A stretch of 46,059 nucleotides of DNA, from the NCBI GenBank assembly GCA_947167695.1, contig CAMVIX010000006.1:1-46059 (forward strand). Reading direction: 5' to 3'. A model generated the notes under the pieces. The model searched no databases. It saw only the letters and a program-made list of their open reading frames with translations, and had not been told where the DNA came from. The stretch comes from an uncultured Clostridiaceae bacterium (GTDB lineage: Bacteria; Bacillota; Clostridia; TANB77; CAG-508). A program made the translations under genes and the position numbers. Shown piece after piece: positions 36,099 to 46,010 of this stretch (the first letter of the stretch is position 1; the number at the start of each line of letters is the position of its first letter).

Positions 36099-38016
36099 AT
36101 GGCAAAAAAACTTTTGATTACAGAAAAGCCTAGTGTAGCAATGGAATTTGCCAAGGCTTTAAAAATAAATATCGCACGAAAAAATGGATTCATTGAATCA
36201 GAAGAATGGGTTATTACATGGTGTGTAGGACATTTAGTTACTATGTCTTATCCGGAAAAGTATGATGAAAATTTAAAATTCTGGAGATTAGATACATTAC
36301 CATTTATACCTAAAGAGTATAAATATGAAGTAATTCCTAGTGTGCAATCCCAATTTGATGTCGTGAAAATGCTTTTAACAAGAGAAGATATTGATACAAT
36401 TTATGTAAGCACTGACTCTGGGCGTGAAGGTGAATATATATACAGACTAGTAGATAACATGGTAAATGTGCAAGGAAAAACAAAAAAACGTGTATGGATA
36501 GATTCGCAAACTGAAGAAGAAATAAAAAAAGGCATTGAAAATGCTAAAGACTTATCTGAATATGATAGCTTGTCTGATTCAGCCTATTTAAGAGCAAAAG
36601 AAGATTATTTAATTGGAATAAACTTCTCAAGACTACTTTCAATTATTTTTGGAAGAAGACTTGCAAAAGACCTAAACCAAGAAAAATTTTCAATTTCAGT
36701 AGGTAGAGTTATGACTTGTGTGCTCGGAATGGTGGTTTCTAGAGAAAGAGAAATTAAAAATTTTAACAAAACTAAATATTACAAAATTATACGGAAAATT
36801 TGGAGAAGAAACATCTAATTTTAGTGCAGAATGGAAAGCAAACGAAAGCTCAAAAATGTTTCAATCCCCTAAATTATATAATGAAACAGGATTTAAGAAA
36901 ATAGAAGATGCAAAAGAATTTATAATTTCTTTAAAAGACAAAAAGGCGAAAATCTTAGAAGTAAAAAAAGCGAAGCAAAAAGAGAATGCCCCACTTTTAT
37001 TTAATTTAGCAGAAATTCAAAATGAATGTACAAAACGATTTAAAATAAAACCTGATGAAACCCTTAATATTATACAAAACCTATATGAAAAAAAGCTTGT
37101 AACTTACCCTAGAACAGATGCGAGAGTGCTTTCTAGTGCAGTAGCAAAAGAGATTACAAAAAACTTAAATGGAATAGCAAAGGGGTATAAAAATGAAGAA
37201 ATTCAAAGCTATTTAAAAAAGATGATAGAGGAAAAATATTCTACCAATCTACTAAAAACAAAGTATGTAAATGATAGTAAAATAACAGATCACTATGCGC
37301 TTATTCCTACCGGACAAGGTTTTGAAAATCTTGATAAACTTCCAGAGCTTCAAAAGCAAATATACAATTTGATAGCAAAGAGATTTATTGCTATTTTTTA
37401 TCCTCCAGCAGAGTTTAACAAGATTAATGTAATAGTAGGGGTAGACTCGGAAAACTTTGGAGCAAGTGGAAAAGTTTGCGTAAAACAAGGCTATTTAGAA
37501 GTTTTAGGAACGAAAAAAGAAGAAACAAGTGATGATAACCAAAATGAAAACTTGAATATATTAAATTCATTAAAGAAAGAGCAAGAAATTGCCGTGCAAA
37601 ACTATGAAACAAAAGAGGCTGAAACAACCCCGCCAACAAGATATAATTCAGGCTCTATGATTCTAGCTATGGAAAATGCTGGAAAACTTATAGAAGATGA
37701 AGCTTTAAGAGAACAAATAAAAGGAGCAGGAATTGGAACTAGTGCAACAAGAGCAGAAATAATAAAAAAACTGGAAAGAATAGAATATATTTCTATCAAC
37801 TCAAAAACACAAATAATAACTCCAACAGAAAAAGGAGAAAAAATATATGATGTAATTTATAAAGTAATGCCAGATATGCTAAACCCAGAGCTTACAGCCA
37901 GCTGGGAAAAGGGCTTAGACATGGTTGCAAAAAAAGAAATTGCACCAGATGTATTTATGGGAAAATTAGAAAAATTTATAAATTCTAAAGTAAATAAATT
38001 AGTTGTACATATGTAA
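36099..38016 (+). CDS. topB: DNA topoisomerase III (TopB), read through one CGGA quadruplet
   Basis: A type IA topoisomerase of 638 residues after correction. Toprim domain KLLITEKPSVAMEFAKAL and STDSGREGEYIYRLV; SVGRVMTCVLGMVVSRE; then in-frame CGG at 36792-36794 (ATT ATA CGG AAA). Passing over the C gives KYYKIIGKFGEETSNFSAEWKA (Gly232); without it the frame ends at 36818. The catalytic tyrosine is in KLVTYPRTDARVLSS, and PPTRYNSGSMILAMENAG, GIGTSATRAEIIKKL follow. No C-terminal zinc fingers, so a short TopB. AAAAGGTGG precedes the ATG. Confidence 0.94.
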
Positions 38017-38141
38017 AGTAAATGGGGATGCATTATTTTTTTGTAACATATCTGTAATACAAATTTAACATAATTGTAATGGTAATTTACAAGCCAAAGT
38101 AATATAATTTTCACAAAGAATATGTTTAAAGAGGGATGCAA

Positions 38142-38558
38142 ATGATTATATTAATTGGAGAAAGTGGATCTGGCAAGACAAGTATATTAAATGAGCTTGT
38201 GAAGAGGGAATATAAAAAAGCAGAATTTGATGGGGAATACAATGCAATTAATACAGATTCACTAAAAGATGATGTTGTATGTATTCAAATAGTTTCATCA
38301 ATACAGGATGTAAAAAACAGAGCAAAAGAGAAGGGTTTTGACATAAACAAAATAAAATGCTTTTATATTTCAGTTTCAGCAGAAGAAAGAACGAAAAGAA
38401 TGTTATTAAGAGGAGATAGCTTAGATTCAATTCAAAGAAGAATGGAAATAGACAATGAAGAATTTAAAAATGCTAAAGATGTGGCAGATTATGTTGTAAA
38501 AAACGATGTATTGGAAGATGCTGTAGAGGAGATAATAAGGCTAGATAGAGGAGAATAA
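38142..38558 (+). CDS. Small P-loop (guanylate-kinase-like) protein
   Basis: 138 residues from the ATG at 38142 (GAGGG 6 bp upstream). Walker A GESGSGKTSIL (7-17), a short middle, then YISVSAEERTKRMLLRGDSLDSIQRRMEIDNEEFKNAKDVADYVVKND, like the lid and C-terminal part of guanylate kinases. It is shorter than true Gmk (about 200 residues) and lacks a clear GMP-binding segment, so a substrate cannot be given. Confidence 0.65.
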   Translation: MIILIGESGSGKTSILNELVKREYKKAEFDGEYNAINTDSLKDDVVCIQIVSSIQDVKNRAKEKGFDINKIKCFYISVSAEERTKRMLLRGDSLDSIQRRMEIDNEEFKNAKDVADYVVKNDVLEDAVEEIIRLDRGE

Positions 38559-38583
38559 AAAGCATTAAATTTCCACAAAACAC

Positions 38584-38612
38584 TTGTAATTTTGGATAAA
38601 AGGTGGTAATAT
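38584..38612 (+). promoter_or_regulatory. pheST promoter
   Basis: TTGTAA (38584-38589), a 17-bp spacer and TAATAT (38607-38612), just before the T-box leader. Confidence 0.65.
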
Positions 38613-38624
38613 ATTATTGTTAAA

Positions 38625-38880
38625 ACCGTTGACAAAGCAAAGTAGAATACATAGAGTCTTTATTAGAGATTGCAAGTCATGGGCTGAAAGCTTGCTTTAA
38701 AGAATTGTATTCGAAATTTCACTTTCGAGGTCTTTTGCTGAAATAACAGTAGGCAGAAGCGTTTTACTTGCGTTAATAGTATTAAAGAGATTTGCTATAA
38801 ATATTAAGCGAATAAATTAGGTGGTACCGCGGAATTGTAAGCCATTTCGTCCTAAACATTTAGGATGAATGGCTTTTTTG
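38625..38880 (+). ncRNA. T-box riboswitch controlling pheST
   Basis: Stem I closes with gaataca/tgtattc; the T-box sequence AGGTGGTACCGCG is at 38819-38831. It is followed by the terminator gccatttcgtccta...taggatgaatggc with T-run (38840-38879). The T-box UGG can pair with uncharged tRNA CCA and favour the antiterminator. By position the cognate tRNA is tRNA-Phe; I could not fix the specifier triplet with certainty. Confidence 0.92.
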
Positions 38881-38881
38881 A

Positions 38882-39099
38882 TTAGTGTCCTAAAATAATA
38901 AATTTAAAATTAATAAATGGTATGTTACCGCTCCCGGGAGAGTCTATTTTTTTAGTCGCTCCCCTTATCCCACCGGCGCTGATAACAGCACTTCGTGCTT
39001 AACAGCGCACGGCGGTCCCCCCGAGCGGGTCGCTTTAAAAAAATAGAAGCTCTCCCTCGCGCTAGAGATACGATTAAATTTATTATTTTAGGACACTAA
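38882..39099. repeat. 218-bp MITE-like element with perfect 24-bp terminal inverted repeats in the pheST leader
   Basis: The ends (ttagtgtcctaaaataataa... and its exact 24-base complement at 39076-39099) enclose imperfect inner arms (agagtctatttttttagtcg; gtcgctttaaaaaaatagaa) and a GC-rich centre. No ORF. It sits between the T-box terminator and the pheS ribosome site at 39103. Confidence 0.85.
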
Positions 39100-39115
39100 A
39101 ATTAGGAGGTAGGAA

Positions 39116-40153
39116 ATGAAAGAAGAATTAGAAGGCATTTGCAAACAAGGATTAGATGAAATTGCTAATGCAAAAAACATGAATGAACTACAGGAAGTTA
39201 AAAGAAATCTTTTTGGTAAAAGCAGTAAACTTTCTGAAATTACAAAATCTATGGGGAATTTAACTCCAGAAATGAAAAAAGAAGTTGGAATGAAGGTCTC
39301 TGAAATAAGAAATTTGTTTACAGCTAAATTAGATGCAAAGGAGCAAGAAATACTTGAGTCTAATAGTGTATTAAGCACACCAGCAGACCTTACAATACCA
39401 GGTAAAAAAGTACATGGTGGAAGTATGCACCCAATAATCCAGATGTGCTATGATTTAAATGATGCATTTTTATCACTTGGTTTTGAGGTATTTAGCGAGG
39501 ATGAAATAAGCAGTGAAAAATATGCATTTGATAACCTAAATTTTGCGCCAGATCATCCAGCACGCCAAACAATGGACACATACTGGATAGAGGGGACGGA
39601 AAACAAAAATGGTGCAGAAAGACTTTGCCTAAGACCACATTTAACAGGTGGATCTGTAAGATATTTGTTAAAACATGGTGCACCTGCAAGATTTGTATAT
39701 CCAGGCCAAGTTTTTAGAAATGAAGCTGTAGATGCCCGCCATGAAAGAGATTTTTTCCAATACGAGGCACTAATTGTGGATAAAGACATCTCTTTTTCAT
39801 CGGGAATTGTAATGATACAAACTATATTGGAAAAAGTATTTGGAAGAAAAATTAATATTCGCATGAGGGAAGGATTCTTCCCATTTGTTGAGCCAGGTTA
39901 TGAAATAGATATGGAATGCCTTGTCTGTGGTGGGAAAGGTTGTAAAACGTGTAACCACAATGGCTGGATAGAAGTTATGCCAGGTGGCGTAATCCATCCA
40001 AATGTATTAAAATCTGCAGGACTTAGCCCAGACGAATGGACAGGATTCTATATTAACATTGGCTTAGATAGACTTGTAATGATGCGTTATGGGGTAGACG
40101 ATATTAGACTTTTACGTAGTTCAGACTTAAGATTTTTAAGGCAATTTAACTAG
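39116..40153 (+). CDS. pheS: Phenylalanine-tRNA ligase alpha subunit
   Basis: 345 residues. N-terminal coiled coil, then the class II core: HPIIQMCYDLNDAFLSLGFEV (motif 1), DHPARQTMDTYWIEG, LRPHLTGGSVRYLL, FVYPGQVFRNEAVDARHERDFFQYEALIVD (motif 2) and GLDRLVMMRYGVDDIR (motif 3). Four cysteines (CLVCGGKGCKTCNHNGW) form the insertion found in many bacterial PheS. AGGAGGTAGG precedes the ATG. Controlled by the T-box; pheT follows by 13 bp. Confidence 0.96.
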   Translation: MKEELEGICKQGLDEIANAKNMNELQEVKRNLFGKSSKLSEITKSMGNLTPEMKKEVGMKVSEIRNLFTAKLDAKEQEILESNSVLSTPADLTIPGKKVHGGSMHPIIQMCYDLNDAFLSLGFEVFSEDEISSEKYAFDNLNFAPDHPARQTMDTYWIEGTENKNGAERLCLRPHLTGGSVRYLLKHGAPARFVYPGQVFRNEAVDARHERDFFQYEALIVDKDISFSSGIVMIQTILEKVFGRKINIRMREGFFPFVEPGYEIDMECLVCGGKGCKTCNHNGWIEVMPGGVIHPNVLKSAGLSPDEWTGFYINIGLDRLVMMRYGVDDIRLLRSSDLRFLRQFN

Positions 40154-40166
40154 GAGGTATTGATAA

Positions 40167-42590
40167 ATGAAGGTATCTTTGAATTTAATAAAAAAATATA
40201 TTGATTTGCCAAAGGAATTAACTCCAGAGCAAATTGCAAGAGACTTAACTATTAAAACAGTTGAAGTAGAAGCTGTGGAAAATGTGGCAGAAAAATTCGA
40301 GAATATTGTAGTTGGAAAAATTTTAGAACTTAACGCACATCCAAATGCAGACAAATTAAGAGTATGCAAAGTAGATATTGGAGAAGCAAACACAGTACAA
40401 ATTGTTTGTGGTGGAAGCAATTTATATGAGGGAGAATATGTAGTAGTTTCAAAGCCAGGCGCAAAGGTTGTATGGCATGGAGAGGGAGAGCCAGTAGAAA
40501 TAAAGGCAATGCCAATGAGAGGAGTAGACTCATTTGGTATGATTTGCGCAGCAGAGGAAGTATACTTAGACGGATATTTTAAGCCACAATCTGAAACGGA
40601 AATTGTAGATTTAAAAGGCATAGACTGCAGGCCAGGTCAAAATATAGCAGAAGTTATAAATGCAGATGACATTGTTATTGAAATAGATAATAAATCTTTA
40701 ACAAATAGGCCAGACCTTTGGGGACATTATGGAATAGCAAGAGAATTATCAGCCATATATAATGTTCCATTAAAAGAACTTGAAAAATACGACTTAGAAA
40801 GCGGATTGAAGAAGTATGATATAGAAATTATGGACACCAATAAATGTGCAAGATATGTTGGTGTTGAAATAGATGGAATAGAACAAAAAGATTCTCCAAC
40901 GTGGATGCAATCTGCCCTAATAAATTGTGGCATGAAGCCAATTAATGCTATAGTTGATATTACAAATTATGTAATGATTGTTACTGGCCAGCCAATGCAC
41001 GCATTTGATAGAACACATATTGATGGTAAAAAAATTATTGTAAGAAATGCTAAGCCTAATGAAAAACTAGAATTACTTGATGGAAATAATATTGAGCTTG
41101 GTGAAGACGATTTAGTTATATGCGATATAAATGGACCACTATGCTTAGCGGGAATTAGAGGAGGTATAAAAGATTCAGTACTTCCTGAAACAACAGGAGT
41201 ATTGCTTGAAGTAGCTAACTTTGAAGCAAGCACAATTAGAAAATCTGAAAAGAAATTTGATGAAAAAACAGATGCAGGAATAAGATATGAAAAAGGAATA
41301 GACACACAAAGGGTAGAACAAGGTGTAAATTTAGCTTTAATGCTTGTAAAAGAAATATTCCCAAACAGCAAAATTATAGCTTATTCAGATGAATATAAAG
41401 TAAAAACGCAAAGGGCTAAAATAGACGTAACTAAGGAATTCCTAGATGTGCGTCTTGGAACCGTTATAGAGCAAAAAGAAATAGAAAGAATTCTTACAAA
41501 GCTGGGATATGATGTAAAGTTCGAAAACGGAGTATATCATGTAATAGCACCAGTATGGAGATCTACAGGAGATGTATCTCTTAGAGATGATGTAATGGGA
41601 GATATCGCAAGAATAATTGGCTATGATAATTTTAAACCAAAACCATTACCAATTAAAATAGAGCATTCAGTTATTCAAAATAATGTATTGCTAGAAAGAA
41701 GAATAAGAGAGTATCTATCTTTTAGATGCGGATTTGATGAGGTTATAACATACCCATGGATTGAGGACAAATATATAGATGCAGCAGGACTTGATAAAAC
41801 AAAAATGGTAAGGCTAGCTACACCACCATCACCAGATATGGCGCATTTAAGAAGCTCATTAATTCCAAGTATGTTAGATTCGGTTGTAAAGAATTTAAGA
41901 TACTTTGATGATTTTAAAATATATGAGTTAACTCAAGTGTATGAAAAAGGCGAGTACCACGAATCATCTGAAGATGAGGCACTTCCAATTCATAAGAAAA
42001 TGCTTGCAGGTGCCGTTGTTGGAAAAAATGCAAGCGAAATATTATATGAGCTAAAAGGCGTATTAGAAGCAATGGCAAGTTTCTGCCATATGGAAGATAT
42101 AGAGCTTAAAGTAGGCGACAAGCCAGCATGGGCAGATATAAATGCGCATATGAATATTATAAAAGATGGGGAAGTAATAGGATGTATGGGGCTTGCTTCA
42201 ATTAAGACCATGCTAGAGACAAAAATAAAACATACTAATGTTGCAATGTTTGAAATTAATGTAGAAAAATTAGTACCATTTACATCAAGAACAAACGAGT
42301 ATAAACATTTGCCTGGGTTGCCTTTAATTGAAAAAGACTTGTCTATTTTAGTTGATGAAAACGTAACATGGGAGCAAATAAGTGATTCAATAGCTCCACA
42401 TGTAAATGAAGTTATATTTGTTGAGGAATATAGAGGTGGGCAGGTGCCAGAAGGCAAAAAATCAATAATGTTAAAAATGAAAATTGAAAACAACGAGACA
42501 ACAATGACATCAGAAGAAATTAACAAAATAATAGACAAAATTGTAAAGGCATTGTTCTATAAACTTGGTGCTAATTTAAGAGAAGAATAA
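40167..42590 (+). CDS. pheT: Phenylalanine-tRNA ligase beta subunit
   Basis: 807 residues with the usual domains: tRNA-binding OB fold (about 40-155; HPNADKLRVCKVDIG), B3/B4 editing region (about 205-380; KPINAIVDITNYVM, LCLAGIRGG), B5, the core domain (RSSLIPSMLDSV) and the C-terminal FDX-ACB anticodon-binding domain (LPGLPLIEKDLSILVDENVTW...SIMLKMKIENNETTMTSEEI). No in-frame CGG in 807 codons. Part of the T-box-controlled pheST operon. Confidence 0.96.
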   Translation: MKVSLNLIKKYIDLPKELTPEQIARDLTIKTVEVEAVENVAEKFENIVVGKILELNAHPNADKLRVCKVDIGEANTVQIVCGGSNLYEGEYVVVSKPGAKVVWHGEGEPVEIKAMPMRGVDSFGMICAAEEVYLDGYFKPQSETEIVDLKGIDCRPGQNIAEVINADDIVIEIDNKSLTNRPDLWGHYGIARELSAIYNVPLKELEKYDLESGLKKYDIEIMDTNKCARYVGVEIDGIEQKDSPTWMQSALINCGMKPINAIVDITNYVMIVTGQPMHAFDRTHIDGKKIIVRNAKPNEKLELLDGNNIELGEDDLVICDINGPLCLAGIRGGIKDSVLPETTGVLLEVANFEASTIRKSEKKFDEKTDAGIRYEKGIDTQRVEQGVNLALMLVKEIFPNSKIIAYSDEYKVKTQRAKIDVTKEFLDVRLGTVIEQKEIERILTKLGYDVKFENGVYHVIAPVWRSTGDVSLRDDVMGDIARIIGYDNFKPKPLPIKIEHSVIQNNVLLERRIREYLSFRCGFDEVITYPWIEDKYIDAAGLDKTKMVRLATPPSPDMAHLRSSLIPSMLDSVVKNLRYFDDFKIYELTQVYEKGEYHESSEDEALPIHKKMLAGAVVGKNASEILYELKGVLEAMASFCHMEDIELKVGDKPAWADINAHMNIIKDGEVIGCMGLASIKTMLETKIKHTNVAMFEINVEKLVPFTSRTNEYKHLPGLPLIEKDLSILVDENVTWEQISDSIAPHVNEVIFVEEYRGGQVPEGKKSIMLKMKIENNETTMTSEEINKIIDKIVKALFYKLGANLREE

Positions 42591-42613
42591 TAGAACATAG
42601 GTGAAAATTCAGT

Positions 42614-42651
42614 CAATTTGGGGACAGGTTTATAAACCTGTCCCCAAATTG
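42614..42651. terminator. pheST terminator, GGGACAG palindrome
   Basis: A perfect 19-bp inverted repeat centred at 42632/42633; its core is the same as in the ctpA terminator at 28024. Confidence 0.72.
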
Positions 42652-42661
42652 CACACATGGA

Positions 42662-42772
42662 GCGATTACGAAATAGGTATGCGAAAAAATGACATCTCTG
42701 TTTCAAGTTTTTTATATAATTCGATTTATTATTTATACATTAACATAAAATTTATAAAGTTGCAATACCTGT
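42662..42772 (-). repeat. About 115-bp dispersed non-coding repeat, copy B
   Basis: Reverse complement of the repeat at 17085-17200 with scattered differences; shared cgcatacctatttcg and taataaatcgaattatata. It lies upstream of sua5 and may contribute a promoter. Confidence 0.65.
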
Positions 42773-42850
42773 TTTAATTAAAGTATTGAAAAAACTTTAC
42801 TTAATACTGTTTTTTTGCTATAATTATGCATTAGAAAAGAGAGAACATAA

Positions 42851-43884
42851 ATGACTCAGATTTATAATTGGAAAAATGCTGTTAGAGATGATGAATTAAA
42901 TAATGTTATAGAAATCTTAAAAAATGAAGGATTAGCTATATTGCCTACAGAAACAGTTTATGGAATTGCTGCAAGTGCATATTCAGATACTGCATGTAAG
43001 AAAATATTTGAAGCAAAAGGAAGAGCTCAAGACAATCCTTTAATTGTCCATGTTAGCAGCAAAGAAATGATTTATAATATTGTAGAAAAGCCAAATGAAA
43101 TAGAGGAAAAGCTTATAGACTGCTTTATGCCGGGGCCATTCACATTAATACTAAGAAAGAAAAAATGTATTTGCGATACAGTAACATGTTTTCGGAGAAA
43201 CTGTTGGTATTAGAATGCCAAGTAATAATATTATTAATAATGTTATTACAAAATCTAATATTCCTCTTGCAGCACCCAGTGCAAATTTATCTACTAAACC
43301 TAGTGGTACTTGTGTAGAAGATATTTATGAAGAGTTTAATGAGAAGGTGGATATAATTGTTGATGGTGGTAAATGTAATATCGGTATCGAATCTACAGTT
43401 GTAAAAGTTATAGATGGAGTTCCAGTTATTCTTAGGCCAGGTTTTATTACAGAAGAAGATATACAGAAAGCTGTTCGGATGTGTAAGCTTAAGTGATAAT
43501 TTATTTAGAAAAGTAAAATCTGATGAAAAGCCAGAAAGCCCTGGAATGAAATATAAACATTACGCGCCAAATACAAAATGCATTTTGGTAGGAATGTCAA
43601 ACAATCAAATAAATATAATAAATGATTTAATCTCTCAAAATAAAGATTGCTGTGTAGTAGGCTTTTCAGAGGATAAGGAATATATTGATATCTCTGAAAG
43701 TAAATTCATTTGTTTGGGTAGTAGATTAAATCTTCAAGAAATATCTCGTAATATTTTTTCCAGTTTAAGGAAAATTGATAAAATGAATTGTAACCTTGCT
43801 ATAATTGAGGGTTTAGAAGAAAAAAATCTAGGACTTAGTATAATGAATAGATTAGTTAGAGCTTGTCAAAATAATATAATATAA
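42851..43884 (+). CDS. L-threonylcarbamoyladenylate synthase (Sua5/YwlC), read through two CGGA quadruplets
   Basis: Sua5 makes threonylcarbamoyl-AMP, the first step of t6A synthesis; TsaE and TsaB in this window act next. Three frames make one protein. Frame one has ILKNEGLAILPTETVYGIAASA and AKGRAQDNPLIVHVSS, then in-frame CGG (43193-43195); passing over the C gives GETVGIRMPSNNIIN (Gly115). Frame two has PLAAPSANLSTKPSGT, IVDGGKCNIGIESTVVKV and ILRPGFITEEDIQKAV, then CGG (43476-43478), giving GCVSLSDNLF (Gly209). Frame three has ESPGMKYKHYAPNTK, the linker to the C-terminal Sua5 domain, and ends EGLEEKNLGLSIMNRLVRAC. The corrected length is 343 residues, normal for two-domain Sua5. Confidence 0.95.
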
Positions 43885-43893
43885 AATTTAGTA

Positions 43894-43923
43894 AACAGGA
43901 GAACGAAGCATCGTTCTCCTGTT
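43894..43923 (+). terminator. sua5 terminator
   Basis: aacaggagaacga, loop AGCA, tcgttctcctgtt: a perfect 13-bp stem. Confidence 0.85.
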
Positions 43924-43985
43924 ATGATTAATTGAAGATTTTGATAAAATAATTGATAATTTAAATATTGTATTTAAAAAAGTTT

Positions 43986-44108
43986 AGTGAATAGTGAATG
44001 GTGAAAAATAAATAGTGAATAGTACATGTGTGCTCCTTTGAGCTATCTTAATGTTATTCACTATTAACCATTCACTCTTCATTATTAACTGCGATACGCA
44101 ATATCGCA
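43986..44108. repeat. 'gtgaatagt' inverted-repeat element and terminator hairpin behind the variant tRNA-Gly
   Basis: Read on the minus strand after the tRNA: hairpin tgcgata-ttgcg-tatcgca (44090-44108), then arms gaagagtgaatggttaat and actattcac...caccattcactattcact. Element order and spacing match 15058-15182 behind the canonical tRNA-Gly. Confidence 0.75.
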
Positions 44109-44112
44109 CACT

Positions 44113-44186
<74 letters not shown>

Positions 44187-44198
44187 AATTACCTTATT

Positions 44199-44227
44199 AT
44201 TTTAGCATAAAAAATATAAATAGTCTA
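44199..44227 (-). promoter_or_regulatory. Promoter of the variant tRNA-Gly
   Basis: Minus strand TAGACT (44222-44227), a 17-bp spacer and TAAAAT (44199-44204), 12 bp before the tRNA. The gene is therefore likely expressed. Confidence 0.75.
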
Positions 44228-44356
44228 GATATAAATACAAAAATATGATAAAATAACTTTTATAGAAATTATGTAATAAAATATGAAAAAATTAAGTTTA
44301 GGAAAATTAGTATATACATATCTTAGACTAAAAAACTCAAAAATAGGGGTTTTATT

Positions 44357-45229
44357 ATGAAAATAATTGTAGGGAGATTATCTGGTTTTTGTGCTGGAGT
44401 AACATTTACTGTAAATAAAGCAAAAGAAGTTTTAAAAGAAAAAAATACAGTATATTGCCTGGGAGAGATTGTGCATAACGAAAGTGTAGTGAAAATGCTA
44501 GAAAATGAGGACATGGTTACTGTTGAAAGTATAGATGAAGTACCAAATGGTGGAAATGTTATATTTAGAGCACATGGGGAAGCAGAAGAGGTATATAATA
44601 AGGCAAAAAAAAGAGACATCAACGTGATAGATTTAACATGTGGCAAAGTTAGACGAATTCACTTAGATGTGCAAAGAGAAAAAGAAAACAAATTTATCAT
44701 TATAATTGGCAAAAAAACACATCCAGAAACTATTGGTACACAAGGCTTTGCAGGGGAAAACTGCATAGTAATAGAGGCTGTTTCAGAAGTAGAAAAAGCT
44801 TATGAATTATTTAAAAAATCAAATCTAAATAAAGCTTATGTAGTTTCGCAAACCACATTTTCAAGTAAAAAATTTTACGAAATTACAAAAGAAATAATGG
44901 AATGTTTCAAAGAAGCACAGGTAAATATAAACAATACAATTTGTGATGCAACAGAAAAAAGACAAGACGAGGTAGAAAGAATATCTAAAGATGTAGATAA
45001 AATGATAATCATAGGCGGAAAAAACAGTTCAAACACGAAAGAACTTGCGGTTATTTCTGAAAAAAATTGCAACAAGGTGTATTTAGTTCAAGACAAAAAT
45101 GATTTAACTAGTATTAATTTTAACAAAAACGATATAATAGGAATAGTAAGCGGTGCATCTACACCAAAAAATGATGTGTGTGAAATTAAGGAATACATAG
45201 AGAATAAAACAATTAAAAATTTATCATAA
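44357..45229 (+). CDS. ispH: 4-hydroxy-3-methylbut-2-enyl diphosphate reductase (IspH/LytB)
   Basis: The last enzyme of the MEP isoprenoid pathway, a [4Fe-4S] protein. 290 residues with the three cluster cysteines: C12 in SGFCAGV, one in DLTCGKVRRIH (about 95) and one in TICDATEKRQDEV (about 196). SQTTFS, NSSNTKEL and SGASTPK are also present. The usual HGV substrate motif is RAHGEAEE here, so the protein is somewhat diverged. The RNA-binding S1 fusion seen in some Clostridia is absent. SDR gene follows by 11 bp. Confidence 0.88.
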   Translation: MKIIVGRLSGFCAGVTFTVNKAKEVLKEKNTVYCLGEIVHNESVVKMLENEDMVTVESIDEVPNGGNVIFRAHGEAEEVYNKAKKRDINVIDLTCGKVRRIHLDVQREKENKFIIIIGKKTHPETIGTQGFAGENCIVIEAVSEVEKAYELFKKSNLNKAYVVSQTTFSSKKFYEITKEIMECFKEAQVNINNTICDATEKRQDEVERISKDVDKMIIIGGKNSSNTKELAVISEKNCNKVYLVQDKNDLTSINFNKNDIIGIVSGASTPKNDVCEIKEYIENKTIKNLS

Positions 45230-45240
45230 GGGGTATAAAG

Positions 45241-45996
45241 ATGAAGGCGTTAGTTACAGGTGCTTCTTCTGGAATAGGAAGAGATATGGCAAGATATTTA
45301 AGCTCTAAAGGGTATGACCTGATTTTAGTTGCAAGAGATAATGAGAAATTACAAGAATTAAAAAACGAAATAAATACTGAAGCGATATTTTATAGTGTCG
45401 ATTTGAGTAAAAAAGAAAATGTACTTAAGTTATATCAGCAGGTAAAAGGCGAGCAAATTGATATATTAATAAATGATGCAGGATTTGGTATATTTGGAGA
45501 ATTCTCAGAGACAGATTTAGATAAAGAAATAGATCTAATTGAAACAAACATAACTGCACTACTTATATTAACGAAGTTATTTTTAAAGGATATGAAAAAC
45601 AGAGACAATGGCTATATACTAAATGTATCATCGGTAGCTTCTTTCGCACCAGGACCACTTATGGCAACATATTATGCATCAAAAGCCTATGTAACATATC
45701 TTTCAAGAGCTATTTCAAAAGAGCTCGAAAAATCTAAATCGAATATAACAGTATCTGTATTATGTCCAGGACCAGTAGCAACTAATTTTAACAATGTAGC
45801 AGGAGTAAATTTTAGTATAAAGCCACTTTCAAGTGAATATGTAGCAAAATATGCCGTGGATAATTTGCTAAAAGGGAAAAGAACTATAGTACCGGGGATA
45901 ATGAATAAATGTTTACATTTTTTAAGTAAACTCGCTCCAAGCACAATAAGTATGGAAACTGTTTATAAAAATCAAACAAGGAAGATACAAAAATAG
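45241..45996 (+). CDS. SDR-family NAD(P)-dependent oxidoreductase
   Basis: 251 residues, classical short-chain dehydrogenase: TGASSGIG (7-14) for cofactor binding, DVDLS-like VDLSKKEN, NDAGFGIFG (about 80-88), catalytic Ser in LNVSSVASF and YYASK (Tyr about 145, Lys about 149), then CPGPVATNF. The YdfG/DltE-like C-terminus does not give the substrate. AAGGGGTATAAAG precedes the ATG. Probably co-transcribed with ispH. Confidence 0.88.
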   Translation: MKALVTGASSGIGRDMARYLSSKGYDLILVARDNEKLQELKNEINTEAIFYSVDLSKKENVLKLYQQVKGEQIDILINDAGFGIFGEFSETDLDKEIDLIETNITALLILTKLFLKDMKNRDNGYILNVSSVASFAPGPLMATYYASKAYVTYLSRAISKELEKSKSNITVSVLCPGPVATNFNNVAGVNFSIKPLSSEYVAKYAVDNLLKGKRTIVPGIMNKCLHFLSKLAPSTISMETVYKNQTRKIQK

Positions 45997-46010
45997 TATC
46001 TTCTTTATTT
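45981..46010 (+). terminator. Terminator of ispH-SDR
   Basis: gaagatac-aaaaata-gtatcttc then TTTATTTTT. The last 50 bases hold no further gene that I can see. Confidence 0.8.
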
